This document shows positions 1 to 4,898 of a DNA stretch of 6,252 bases, piece by piece (within the stretch, counting starts at the first letter, position 1; every line of letters begins with the position of its first letter). Under the pieces are notes generated by a model that saw only the letters and a list, made by a program, of their open reading frames with translations, searched no databases and was not told the DNA's origin. Both the position numbers and the translations under genes were made by a program. Origin of the DNA: Saprospiraceae bacterium (GTDB taxonomy: Bacteria > Bacteroidota > Bacteroidia > Chitinophagales > Saprospiraceae); assembly GCA_020436865.1 (NCBI GenBank), contig JAGQXA010000756.1, forward strand, positions 1 to 6,252. The letters are read 5' to 3'.

Positions 1-2
1 AT

Positions 3-245
3 TTCTTCCCCAACCCTTTCCATTCCACAGCCAACTTGAGTTTCCAGCTGATGCAGGCCGAGCGTGTCCGGGTCCTTCTCTATGACCCCTTGGGCCGGAA
101 AGTAAGGACGCTTTTGGAAGAAACCCTACCTCCAGGAGAGTTTGAGCGCGCTATAGACTTGAAGGGATTTCCCGGAGGCCTCTACTATCTTCATCTCCAG
201 ACCGACTCGACGGAACAGGTCATAAGAGTGTTGCATTTGTACTAA
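3..245 (+). CDS. C-terminal end of a T9SS-secreted protein (type A sorting domain), 5' truncated
   Basis: The reading frame is open from the window edge and ends at TAA 243-245, giving about 80 residues. They have the three blocks of a type A Por secretion C-terminal domain: an N-terminal FPNPF motif, a middle block YDPLGRKVRTL (compare the usual VYDxLGRxV), and a final G-L-Y-Y-L-H-L strand followed by a short basic/hydrophobic end (VIRVLHLY). In this family the domain directs an already exported protein through the type IX secretion system, after which it is normally cleaved during surface attachment or release. The passenger protein, and so the enzymatic function, lies outside the window. 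A TTG at 36 could be mistaken for a start, but the PNPF motif lies upstream of it in the same frame, so the gene clearly begins before the window. Confidence 0.88.
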   Translation, partial: FFPNPFHSTANLSFQLMQAERVRVLLYDPLGRKVRTLLEETLPPGEFERAIDLKGFPGGLYYLHLQTDSTEQVIRVLHLY

Positions 246-254
246 ACCGGAAGT

Positions 255-292
255 TGAAAAGAAAGGACGGCGCCCGATATCGAGCGCCGCCC
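255..292 (-). terminator. Rho-independent-like terminator for the minus-strand SnoaL-like gene
   Basis: Nine positions (265-273) can pair with 284-292 around a 10-nt loop that itself contains the self-complementary CGATATCG. Read on the minus strand the stem is complete, with one G-U wobble, and is followed by the T-rich run TTTCTTTTC. Read on the plus strand the same position is an A-C mismatch and the following bases (CTCTATCCTTC) are less T-rich. It lies about 10 nt after the stop of the minus-strand gene and about 20 nt after the stop of the convergent T9SS gene. It probably serves mainly the minus strand and may also stop plus-strand transcripts. Confidence 0.7.
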
Positions 293-301
293 TCTATCCT
301 T

Positions 302-838
302 CTACTTTCCTGCGGCGGCATACCAGCTGGCATACATCACTTCCGGCGGCATGGGCGCCTGAGCGCGCGTCTGCTCGTCTTGAAAGACTTCCAGGTCGAG
401 GTTGTGGAAGGAAAGGATCTTCCAGAGGCCGTCCTTTTTTTCCAGCACGCCAGACCACAGCACGTCCGGATCTTTGGGGCGACCTTCTCCTTTTGGGACC
501 ACCGCTGCAAAGACGTGGATCAGGGCGAGGTCTTCGCGCAGGAACCGGATCTTGTCCACCGTGGCGTAGTGATCGGTATCTTTATAGACAAACTCGAAAA
601 GCCGCTGATGACCTTCGGCGTTCTGCTGTTGGCTCAGCCCTTTCAGGTAATACCCGTTCCAGACGACGAAGTCGTGCTGCTCGGCAAATACACTGGCGAA
701 TTGCTCACCGCTGCCGGCGGTCCAGGCGTCGGCGATCGTTTGCACGACCTGGCGGATGGCTTGCTCGTCGGCCGAAGTCTGTGAGAAAATGCCGGAAGTG
801 GTGAAGAAGAGAAAGAGGATGAAAGGTACGATTCGCAT
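302..838 (-). CDS. Secreted SnoaL-like / DUF4440 (SgcJ/EcaC-type) protein
   Basis: From ATG 836-838 this encodes 178 residues. Residues 1-20 form a signal peptide (MRIVPF, a hydrophobic core, then GIFSQ), so the mature protein should be periplasmic or secreted. Residues 23-150 follow the SgcJ/EcaC branch of the NTF2-like/SnoaL fold: DEQAIRQVVQTIADAW in helix 1, FASVFAEQHDFVVWNG, a GHQRLFEFVYKDT helix, strands DKIRFLREDLALIHVF, and a closing KDGLWKILSFHNLDL. The fold forms a small conical barrel that binds ligands or catalyses isomerase-like chemistry; annotation pipelines often call the family an oxidoreductase, but no substrate can be inferred here. An in-frame TTG at 883 would add 15 residues ahead of the signal peptide and overlap the upstream stop by 4 nt; ATG 838 is preferred because it puts the basic n-region and hydrophobic core at the N-terminus. 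The gene probably shares a transcript with the small membrane protein upstream. Confidence 0.8.
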   Translation of the reverse strand: MRIVPFILFLFFTTSGIFSQTSADEQAIRQVVQTIADAWTAGSGEQFASVFAEQHDFVVWNGYYLKGLSQQQNAEGHQRLFEFVYKDTDHYATVDKIRFLREDLALIHVFAAVVPKGEGRPKDPDVLWSGVLEKKDGLWKILSFHNLDLEVFQDEQTRAQAPMPPEVMYASWYAAAGK

Positions 839-879
839 GATCTTGGATTTGAATGGAGATTTGGAAATAAAATGCTTCG

Positions 880-1071
880 TCAATGACCGCCGGCGTTGGC
901 GATCCAGTTTTCCAGGGCATACAGGGCGTCGCCGGCATGTTCGCGAATGTGGTCCGGCATGGCTTGTAATTGATCGAGCAGGGCCGCCAGAAGAAGGGCG
1001 GAGGCCGTCAAAACGAGCAGGAGGTACAGGGTCTGAGCCAGCTTTGGTTGCTGATCCGTTAGATCTTTCAT
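880..1071 (-). CDS. Small single-pass membrane protein, hypothetical
   Basis: This ORF encodes 63 residues from ATG 1069-1071 to TGA 880-882. A charged N-terminus (MKDLTDQQPK) precedes one strong hydrophobic stretch, roughly residues 11-32 (LAQTLYLLLVLTASALLLAA), and a soluble tail of about 30 residues with an amphipathic, helix-like pattern (IREHAGDALYALENWIANAGGH). I do not recognise a family. The frame stays open upstream to 1365, but that extension has no domain character and crosses a candidate promoter, so the internal ATG is preferred. It lies 41 nt upstream of the SnoaL-like gene on the same strand, suggesting a two-gene operon. Support rests on the membrane segment, the position and a TAnnTTTG-like element upstream; coding status is not proven. 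Confidence 0.55.
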   Translation of the reverse strand: MKDLTDQQPKLAQTLYLLLVLTASALLLAALLDQLQAMPDHIREHAGDALYALENWIANAGGH

Positions 1072-1116
1072 TACAGGGGTTCTTTTGATGAATAATGGAT
1101 GTAAAAAGTGATGGCT

Positions 1117-1124
1117 CAAAAGTA
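1117..1124 (-). promoter_or_regulatory. Candidate Bacteroidota -7 element for the minus-strand pair
   Basis: Read on the minus strand this is TACTTTTG, an exact match to the Bacteroidota -7 consensus TAnnTTTG. It would place the transcript start near 1110, leaving a leader of about 40 nt before the ATG at 1071. No good TTTG -33 partner is visible at 19-21 nt spacing, which keeps confidence moderate. Confidence 0.4.
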
Positions 1125-1249
1125 CTCCTGCCGGCGCCCCAGGGGCTATCATATTTGACGCAATCCTTATCAAATTTGTCGCAAACCGGGTCTCATCACC
1201 AAGACACCCATCCATGCGTGGAACTGCACAACCTTTTCGTCGATAGAAA

Positions 1250-1281
1250 TTGCACAAATGGAATGGGAACGGATAGTTTTG
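1250..1281 (+). promoter_or_regulatory. Candidate Bacteroidota promoter for the TPR/GNAT/TonB gene cluster
   Basis: TAGTTTTG at 1274-1281 matches the TAnnTTTG -7 consensus exactly. A TTG at 1250-1252 (ATTG, three of four against TTTG) lies 21 nt upstream, within the usual -33 spacing. Transcription would begin near 1288, about 100 nt ahead of the first TPR gene. I see no comparable element in the 112-nt gap before the second TPR gene, consistent with one transcript covering the cluster. Confidence 0.45.
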
Positions 1282-1386
1282 CAAATAGGTGCGATTCCCT
1301 ATCTTGTAAGATTCCCCGACAACACCAATTTCCGGTCCTGCACAGCCGGCAATCGGCACAGGCAATCCGGTTAAGAAAACTCAAAC

Positions 1387-1998
1387 ATGCAATACAAGAA
1401 GCTCACTTCCGGTGAAACGATCATCGAGTTTCACAACAACTGGCTGGGCGAGGAGACCGTGATCGTGAATGGACAGATCGTGTCCAAAAAGTCCTCGGTT
1501 TGGGGTACCAACCACTACTTCACGGTGGTGGAAGAGGGCCGCAACGCCCGCTACGTTCTGACCACCAAGGTCAACAACGGCATGCAGGTCGCGCTCGATC
1601 TGAGCCGCAACGGCAAGCTCGTACAGGAAGACGTGCCGGTGCCCTTCGGTTCGATGCCCAAGAAGCCCAAGAACACCGCAAAGATCAAGGGGTTGCAGCA
1701 TCTTCAGGAATATGCGCTCGAAGAAGCGCTGGAGGAATTCCAGCGTGCCCTCGACTTCGAACCGCAGGATCCGGAGATCCACTTCCACATGGCCTGCGCC
1801 TATTCGACCCTCGAACGCCTGCCGGAGGGCTTCGAAGCGCTGAAGATGGCCGTCGAAAACAAGCTGCCCGACCAGGAAATGATCCTCAAGCACGATATGC
1901 TGGCCTTCCTGCGCATTCACGAGGCCTTCGAGGAATTCCTGGGCAGCGGATTCCAGGAGTACGACAGTAAGAAGCTGAAGGCCCGGCCGGAAGAATAA
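1387..1998 (+). CDS. TPR protein with N-terminal beta-rich domain (paralogue 1)
   Basis: This ORF encodes 203 residues with no signal peptide or membrane segment, so it is probably cytosolic. Residues 1-88 are beta-strand-like, with a distinctive run IEFHNNWLGEETVIVNGQ (13-30), then VSKKSS, HYFTV and DLSRNGKLVQEDVP; I cannot assign a family with certainty. After a lysine/proline linker (90-98), residues about 99-165 form TPR-type helices (KGLQHLQEYALEEALEEFQRAL, DPEIHFHMACAYSTLERL, EGFEALKMAVE). Residues 162-186 (DQEMIL, HDMLAFLRIHEAFEEFL) match the TPR end-of-group motif, where a D-x-x-L-A-x-L-R-x-x-x-x-F pattern caps the array. Such proteins usually act as protein-binding adaptors; the partner is unknown. 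It heads the plus-strand cluster and has a close paralogue 112 nt downstream. Codons are strongly biased to C/G third positions, which may indicate good expression. Confidence 0.85.
   Translation: MQYKKLTSGETIIEFHNNWLGEETVIVNGQIVSKKSSVWGTNHYFTVVEEGRNARYVLTTKVNNGMQVALDLSRNGKLVQEDVPVPFGSMPKKPKNTAKIKGLQHLQEYALEEALEEFQRALDFEPQDPEIHFHMACAYSTLERLPEGFEALKMAVENKLPDQEMILKHDMLAFLRIHEAFEEFLGSGFQEYDSKKLKARPEE
1879..1930 (+). repeat. 52-nt near-identical patch shared with the second TPR gene (copy at 2603-2654)
   Basis: The DNA for the TPR end motif is 50/52 identical to 2603-2654 in the downstream paralogue, including almost all synonymous positions. A second exact match of 21 nt lies near the 5' ends (1423-1443 and 2147-2167). 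Elsewhere the two genes differ at many synonymous and non-synonymous sites, so these patches stand out. Confidence 0.75.
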
Positions 1999-2110
1999 AG
2001 TAGGGCGAAGCGGTAAGAAACATTCTGGCCCTTTCCGGTAACGTTTTTGCTCTTCGGGCAATAGAGGGATAGGTTCCGAATGGATCCGTGTACCAAACCT
2101 GAACCCTGCC

Positions 2111-2722
2111 ATGCAATATCAGAAGATCACCTTCGGCATCACCACCATCGAGTTTCACAACAACTGGGTAGGAGAAGAAACGGTCGTCGTCAACGGACAG
2201 GTCGTCTCCAGGAAATCCACAAAAGACGGCGCCCAGCACTATTTTAGCGTCATGGAGTTTGGACACAATGCACACTACGTGCTGATCTCCCGCATCGGCA
2301 GCAACGGCCTGACGCTCGACCTGATCCGGAACGGCCGGCCGGTCCGGGAAAGTGTTCCGCTACAATATGGCTTCAATGACAGAGAATTCACCTATCACCC
2401 GGACAAACTCCGCGGATTGAAAAAGCTGAAGGAATACGATCTCGAAGGAGCTCTGGAGGAGTTTGAAAAAGCGGTGGGCGGTTGCCCGGAAGATCCGGAG
2501 ATCTACTTTCACATGGCCTGCGCCTACTCCGTGCTGGAAGACCTGGAAAACGGATATGAATGCCTCCGGAAAGCGGTCGAACTCGGCCTGCGCGATCTGG
2601 AGATGATCCTCAACCACGATATGCTGGCCTTCCTGCGTATTCACGAGGCCTTCGAAGCGTTTCTCGACAGCGGATTCAAGCAATACCAACTCGAAAAGCA
2701 AGCCGAAGAGGAGCCGAAGTAG
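2111..2722 (+). CDS. TPR protein with N-terminal beta-rich domain (paralogue 2)
   Basis: A tandem paralogue of the preceding gene, also exactly 203 residues. The two align end to end with two compensating one-residue gaps, sharing by eye somewhat over half their residues. Residues 1-87 repeat the same beta-rich domain (IEFHNNWVGEETVVVNGQ, VSRKST, HYFSV, LDLIRNGRPVRE). The linker (88-99, GFNDREFTYHPD) is unlike the lysine/proline linker of paralogue 1. Residues 100-165 are TPR helices (RGLKKLKEYDLEGALEEFEKA, DPEIYFHMACAYSVLEDL, GYECLRKAVE), and 162-186 carry the TPR end-of-group motif. Two cysteines (125, 151) are absent from paralogue 1; a third (138) is shared. No signal peptide, so probably cytosolic. 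It is likely read from the same promoter as paralogue 1, since I found no clear promoter in the gap; differing linkers and surfaces suggest different partners or a heteromer. Confidence 0.85.
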   Translation: MQYQKITFGITTIEFHNNWVGEETVVVNGQVVSRKSTKDGAQHYFSVMEFGHNAHYVLISRIGSNGLTLDLIRNGRPVRESVPLQYGFNDREFTYHPDKLRGLKKLKEYDLEGALEEFEKAVGGCPEDPEIYFHMACAYSVLEDLENGYECLRKAVELGLRDLEMILNHDMLAFLRIHEAFEAFLDSGFKQYQLEKQAEEEPK

Positions 2723-2759
2723 TCAAAATTCAACCGGAATCAAATGTGCCCTGCATGAT

Positions 2760-3242
2760 ATGAAATTCACGGAAGAACAACGATTCAACCAACTATGGCT
2801 GTGGGCCATCCTGCTAGGAGTTTCTCTGTTCCCGGCCTACCTCATTTTCCGACAGCTTCTGTTCGGCCCACCCGTGGGCGAAGAGCCCATGTCGAACGCA
2901 ACCATGCTGCTCATCGCCTTATCGATAAGCATGCCGGTCTGGCTCTTCAGCAGGCTCGCCCTGCTTACCGAGATCGACAGCCGGGAGATCCGGATCCGCT
3001 TTGTGCCGTTCGTCAGGCGCGTGGTTTCCTGGGAAGAGGTCGAAAAGGCCGAGGTAATCGATTACGGCTTCATCGGCGGCTGGGGCATCCGTTATGGTTC
3101 CAAGTACGGCACGGCCTACAACGTGCAGGGACGGATGGGACTGGCCCTCGAACTGAAGAACGGGAAGAAGCTGCTCGTCGGCACCCAGAAACCCGATGAA
3201 CTTCGGTCTTTCTTAACGAACATCCGCCCGATTCCGCGATGA
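2760..3242 (+). CDS. Two-TM membrane protein with PH-like cytosolic tail, hypothetical
   Basis: This ORF encodes 160 residues. A polar start (MKFTEEQRFNQ) leads into TM1, about residues 12-36; TM2 is about 46-67. The remaining 90 residues alternate short strands and turns: EIDSREIRIRF, RRVVSWEEVEKAEVIDY, GFIGGWGIRYG, GTAYNVQGRMGLALEL, GKKLLVGTQKPDELRSFL. This is the layout of bacterial PH-like domains placed after a TM hairpin, and the GGWGIR...AYNV...G.L.L.L.(N/D)GK..L.GTQ.P.EL pattern is one I associate with a conserved uncharacterised Bacteroidota family. No catalytic residues are evident. It starts 37 nt after the second TPR gene and its stop overlaps the GNAT start as ATGA, so the two are probably translationally coupled. 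The PH-like assignment rests on pattern, not a search. Confidence 0.75.
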   Translation: MKFTEEQRFNQLWLWAILLGVSLFPAYLIFRQLLFGPPVGEEPMSNATMLLIALSISMPVWLFSRLALLTEIDSREIRIRFVPFVRRVVSWEEVEKAEVIDYGFIGGWGIRYGSKYGTAYNVQGRMGLALELKNGKKLLVGTQKPDELRSFLTNIRPIPR

Positions 3243-3772
3243 AAAAGCCAAGGTTCCATCCGTTCCCGATCCTGTCATCCGCCCGCCTGAGGCTGCGCCG
3301 GCTCACGCATTCGGATGAGACCGATCTATTCGCCCTGCGCACCGACGAACAGGTCAACCGCTACCTCGGCCGGCCGGCCCCTCAAACGCCGGCCGAGGTG
3401 CAGACCTTCATCGCCACCATAGACGGAGGCATCGACCAGGATCGCTGGATCTATTGGGCGATCTCTCTGCGCGATCGCCCGGAACTGATCGGCACGATCT
3501 GTTTGTGGAACTTCTCCGACGACCAGCAAACTGCCGAACTGGGCTATGAACTACTTCCCAACTACCAGGGCCGCGGACTCATGAGCGAAGCCCTGCAAAT
3601 GGTCCTTGACTTCGCCTGGAACCGATTGCGCCTGGCCGCTTTAGAGGCCTATACGCATCCGAAGAACCAAAGCTCGACCCGCCTATTGCAAAAATATGGA
3701 TTCACCAGTGCCGGCGCAGTTCAGCAAGACTCCAGCGCCGAGCTGATCTTCCGGCTCACCCGGTTTCGATGA
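3239..3772 (+). CDS. GNAT family N-acetyltransferase, RimJ/RimL type
   Basis: This ORF encodes 177 residues, the usual length for an Acetyltransf_3 (RimJ/RimL/YdaF-like) enzyme. It starts SARLRLRRLTHSDETDLFALRTDEQVNRYLGRP, the typical opening strand and helices. Residues 71-105 contain the central strands (WAISLRDRPELIGTICLW, TAELGYELLP). Motif A, which binds the acetyl-CoA pyrophosphate, is Y109-Q-G-R-G-L-M-S-E-A118, and the C-terminal block HPKNQSSTRLLQKYGF has the conserved asparagine and the beta-bulge region. Relatives transfer acetyl groups to protein N-termini (ribosomal or otherwise) or to small amines; the acceptor here cannot be told from sequence. The gene overlaps the membrane protein upstream by 4 nt, and its own stop overlaps a possible ATG at 3769. 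It is probably cytosolic. Confidence 0.88.
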   Translation: MKKPRFHPFPILSSARLRLRRLTHSDETDLFALRTDEQVNRYLGRPAPQTPAEVQTFIATIDGGIDQDRWIYWAISLRDRPELIGTICLWNFSDDQQTAELGYELLPNYQGRGLMSEALQMVLDFAWNRLRLAALEAYTHPKNQSSTRLLQKYGFTSAGAVQQDSSAELIFRLTRFR

Positions 3773-3790
3773 TCGACACATCTCTCAACC

Positions 3791-3821
3791 CCGGATCCCT
3801 CGATACACCCGTCCGGATCCC
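3791..3821 (+). repeat. Direct repeat of CCGGATCCC, 22-nt period
   Basis: The 9-mer CCGGATCCC occurs at 3791-3799 and again at 3813-3821, between the GNAT stop and the favoured start of the MORN/TonB gene. Each copy contains the palindrome GGATCC. The spacing is about two helical turns, so a protein-binding role is possible, but chance is also plausible. Confidence 0.4.
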
Positions 3822-3837
3822 AGAAAAGCGCATAAAA

Positions 3838-4776
3838 ATGAAATCAACGATTCTCCTCTCTCTGTACCTGCTGCTCCTCTCCTTCGCGATGAACGCGCAG
3901 GACTTCGGAGACTACTACAGCGATCAGCTCGACGAGGGCTCCAAGTTCCTTTGGGCCACCTACCATCAATTGGCAGAGCGGACCGCCGACGGCAAATATG
4001 TGCTGAAGATCTTCTACCCGGAAAAAAAACAGATAACCCACCGCATCACCTACGCCGATAAGAAGCTAAGAATGGTCGATGGGCCCTACGCCGAATGGTA
4101 CGACAATGGATACAAATGGAAAGAGGGACAGATGAAGGATGGGCAAAGGAGCGGTTACTGGACGACCTACTCCTTCGAGCATGGTGGGAAAACCGGCTAT
4201 GGGCAATACGAGGATGGACAGGAACAAGGGAAATGGCTCTCCTACGACTCCCTGGGAAGGGTCACGTCGGAATTCTCCTACCTGCACGGAAGGCTCCATG
4301 GCGAAAGCAGGTTCTACGACGAAGAAGGAGAACTGACCCGGATCAGCGTATACGAAGGCGGAGAGTTGATCTCTAGCGAGGAGATCGGCGAGAAGACAAG
4401 CGACGGAGATGCCCCAGCCGACGGATCGACCTATAAAGTAGTGGAAGAAATGCCTTTCCTGAAAGGTTGCGAGAACGAAGATCCGGAGACACAAAAACTC
4501 TGTAGCCAGAAAGAGATGCTGATCAGTATCTACTCCAACATCAAGTACCCTCCGATCGCCAGGGAGAATGGCCTGGAAGGTACGGCCCTGTTCAGTTTTG
4601 TGATCGAAAAGGATGGAAGTCTGACGAATCTGACCACCATTCGCGGTCTATGCCAAGGCGTAGAAGAGGAATGCCGGCGGGTCATCAGCGAGCTTCCGGA
4701 ATGGAATCCGGGCAAGCAGCGCGGCAAGCTCGTTCGGGTGCGATTCAACCTGCCGATCAAATTTAAGCTGGAGTAA
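3838..4776 (+). CDS. Exported MORN/YwqK-repeat protein with TonB C-terminal domain
   Basis: From ATG 3838 this encodes 312 residues. Residues 1-21 form a signal peptide (MKSTILLSLYLLLLSFAMNAQ, cut likely after A-x-A-like NAQ). Residues about 80-175 hold MORN_2/YwqK-type repeats: DGPYAEWYDNGYKWKEGQMKDGQ, SGYWTTYSFEHGG, GQYEDGQEQGKWLSYDSLG, GRLHGESRFYDEEGEL. Residues 203-312 are a TonB C-terminal domain: FLKGCENEDP, a C-x-x-K-E-M-L-x-x-I-Y helix, NIKYPPIARENGLEGTALF, VIEKDGSLTNL, RRVISELPEWNPGKQRGKLV and the final strand FNLPIKF. Classical TonB links the inner membrane to outer-membrane receptors; this protein lacks a separate anchor, a proline-rich spacer and any ExbB/D neighbour, so its role may be scaffolding in the periplasm. 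Cysteines 211/222 and 272/279 could form disulfides. An in-frame ATG at 3769 overlaps the GNAT stop, but would add 23 polar residues ahead of the signal peptide; the A-rich DNA before 3838 also favours that start. Confidence 0.82.
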   Translation: MKSTILLSLYLLLLSFAMNAQDFGDYYSDQLDEGSKFLWATYHQLAERTADGKYVLKIFYPEKKQITHRITYADKKLRMVDGPYAEWYDNGYKWKEGQMKDGQRSGYWTTYSFEHGGKTGYGQYEDGQEQGKWLSYDSLGRVTSEFSYLHGRLHGESRFYDEEGELTRISVYEGGELISSEEIGEKTSDGDAPADGSTYKVVEEMPFLKGCENEDPETQKLCSQKEMLISIYSNIKYPPIARENGLEGTALFSFVIEKDGSLTNLTTIRGLCQGVEEECRRVISELPEWNPGKQRGKLVRVRFNLPIKFKLE

Positions 4777-4831
4777 CCACCTGTAGAAACGTATAGGCCC
4801 CGACACTGCGTCTGATTTAGGGATACCCACC

Positions 4832-4862
4832 TTTCGTCCTCGCCCAAAAAGCGGTAACTTGT
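4832..4862 (+). promoter_or_regulatory. Weak candidate promoter for the beta-helix lipoprotein
   Basis: TAACTTGT at 4855-4862 partly resembles TAnnTTTG, with TTTC at 4832-4835 placed 19 nt upstream. Both elements are imperfect. The 122-bp gap with no obvious terminator leaves open whether this gene has its own promoter or is read through from the cluster. Confidence 0.22.
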
Positions 4863-4898
4863 TTGCCCCGGACTATTAGAGGACAATAACCAGAAACC

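Larger units (their letters stand above)
1072..1386. other. Divergent intergenic region, no gene seen
   Basis: These 315 bases separate the minus-strand pair from the plus-strand cluster. I find one TAnnTTTG-type element pointing each way (1117-1124 minus, 1274-1281 plus), a short palindrome CAAATTTG at 1171-1178, and an imperfect direct repeat close to the first TPR gene (around 1341-1355 and 1357-1370, both containing CACAG...GCAATC). Minus-strand frames are open across much of it, but their translations are cysteine-rich and low in recognisable structure, so I take them as non-coding. I see no tRNA, riboswitch or strong terminator. Confidence 0.6.

Noticed and set aside
254..784. 176-residue plus-strand frame opposite the SnoaL-like gene
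   Set aside because: It is antisense to a gene with a signal peptide and a recognisable fold; its translation shows no domain and would begin inside the terminator region.
1072..1365. 98-residue upstream extension of the small membrane protein
   Set aside because: The extension crosses the candidate promoter, is cysteine-rich and shows no structure; the internal ATG at 1071 fits a small membrane protein better.
1341..1370. Imperfect direct repeat (CACAG...GCAATC) as an operator or attachment site
   Set aside because: The copies differ by a 2-nt gap and adjacent changes, with no integrase or regulator in view; recorded only as part of the intergenic region.
2047..2061. TTGC/GCAA hairpin between the two TPR genes as a terminator
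   Set aside because: Only four base pairs with a 7-nt loop and no T-run after it; too weak to call.
1381..2112. 243-residue minus-strand frame
   Set aside because: It lies opposite the first TPR gene, whose domain structure and paralogue prove the plus-strand frame; the minus translation is a mirror of codon bias.
4814..4836. GGGataCCC element as a terminator after the MORN/TonB gene
   Set aside because: A 3-bp stem with no extension and no clear T-tract.
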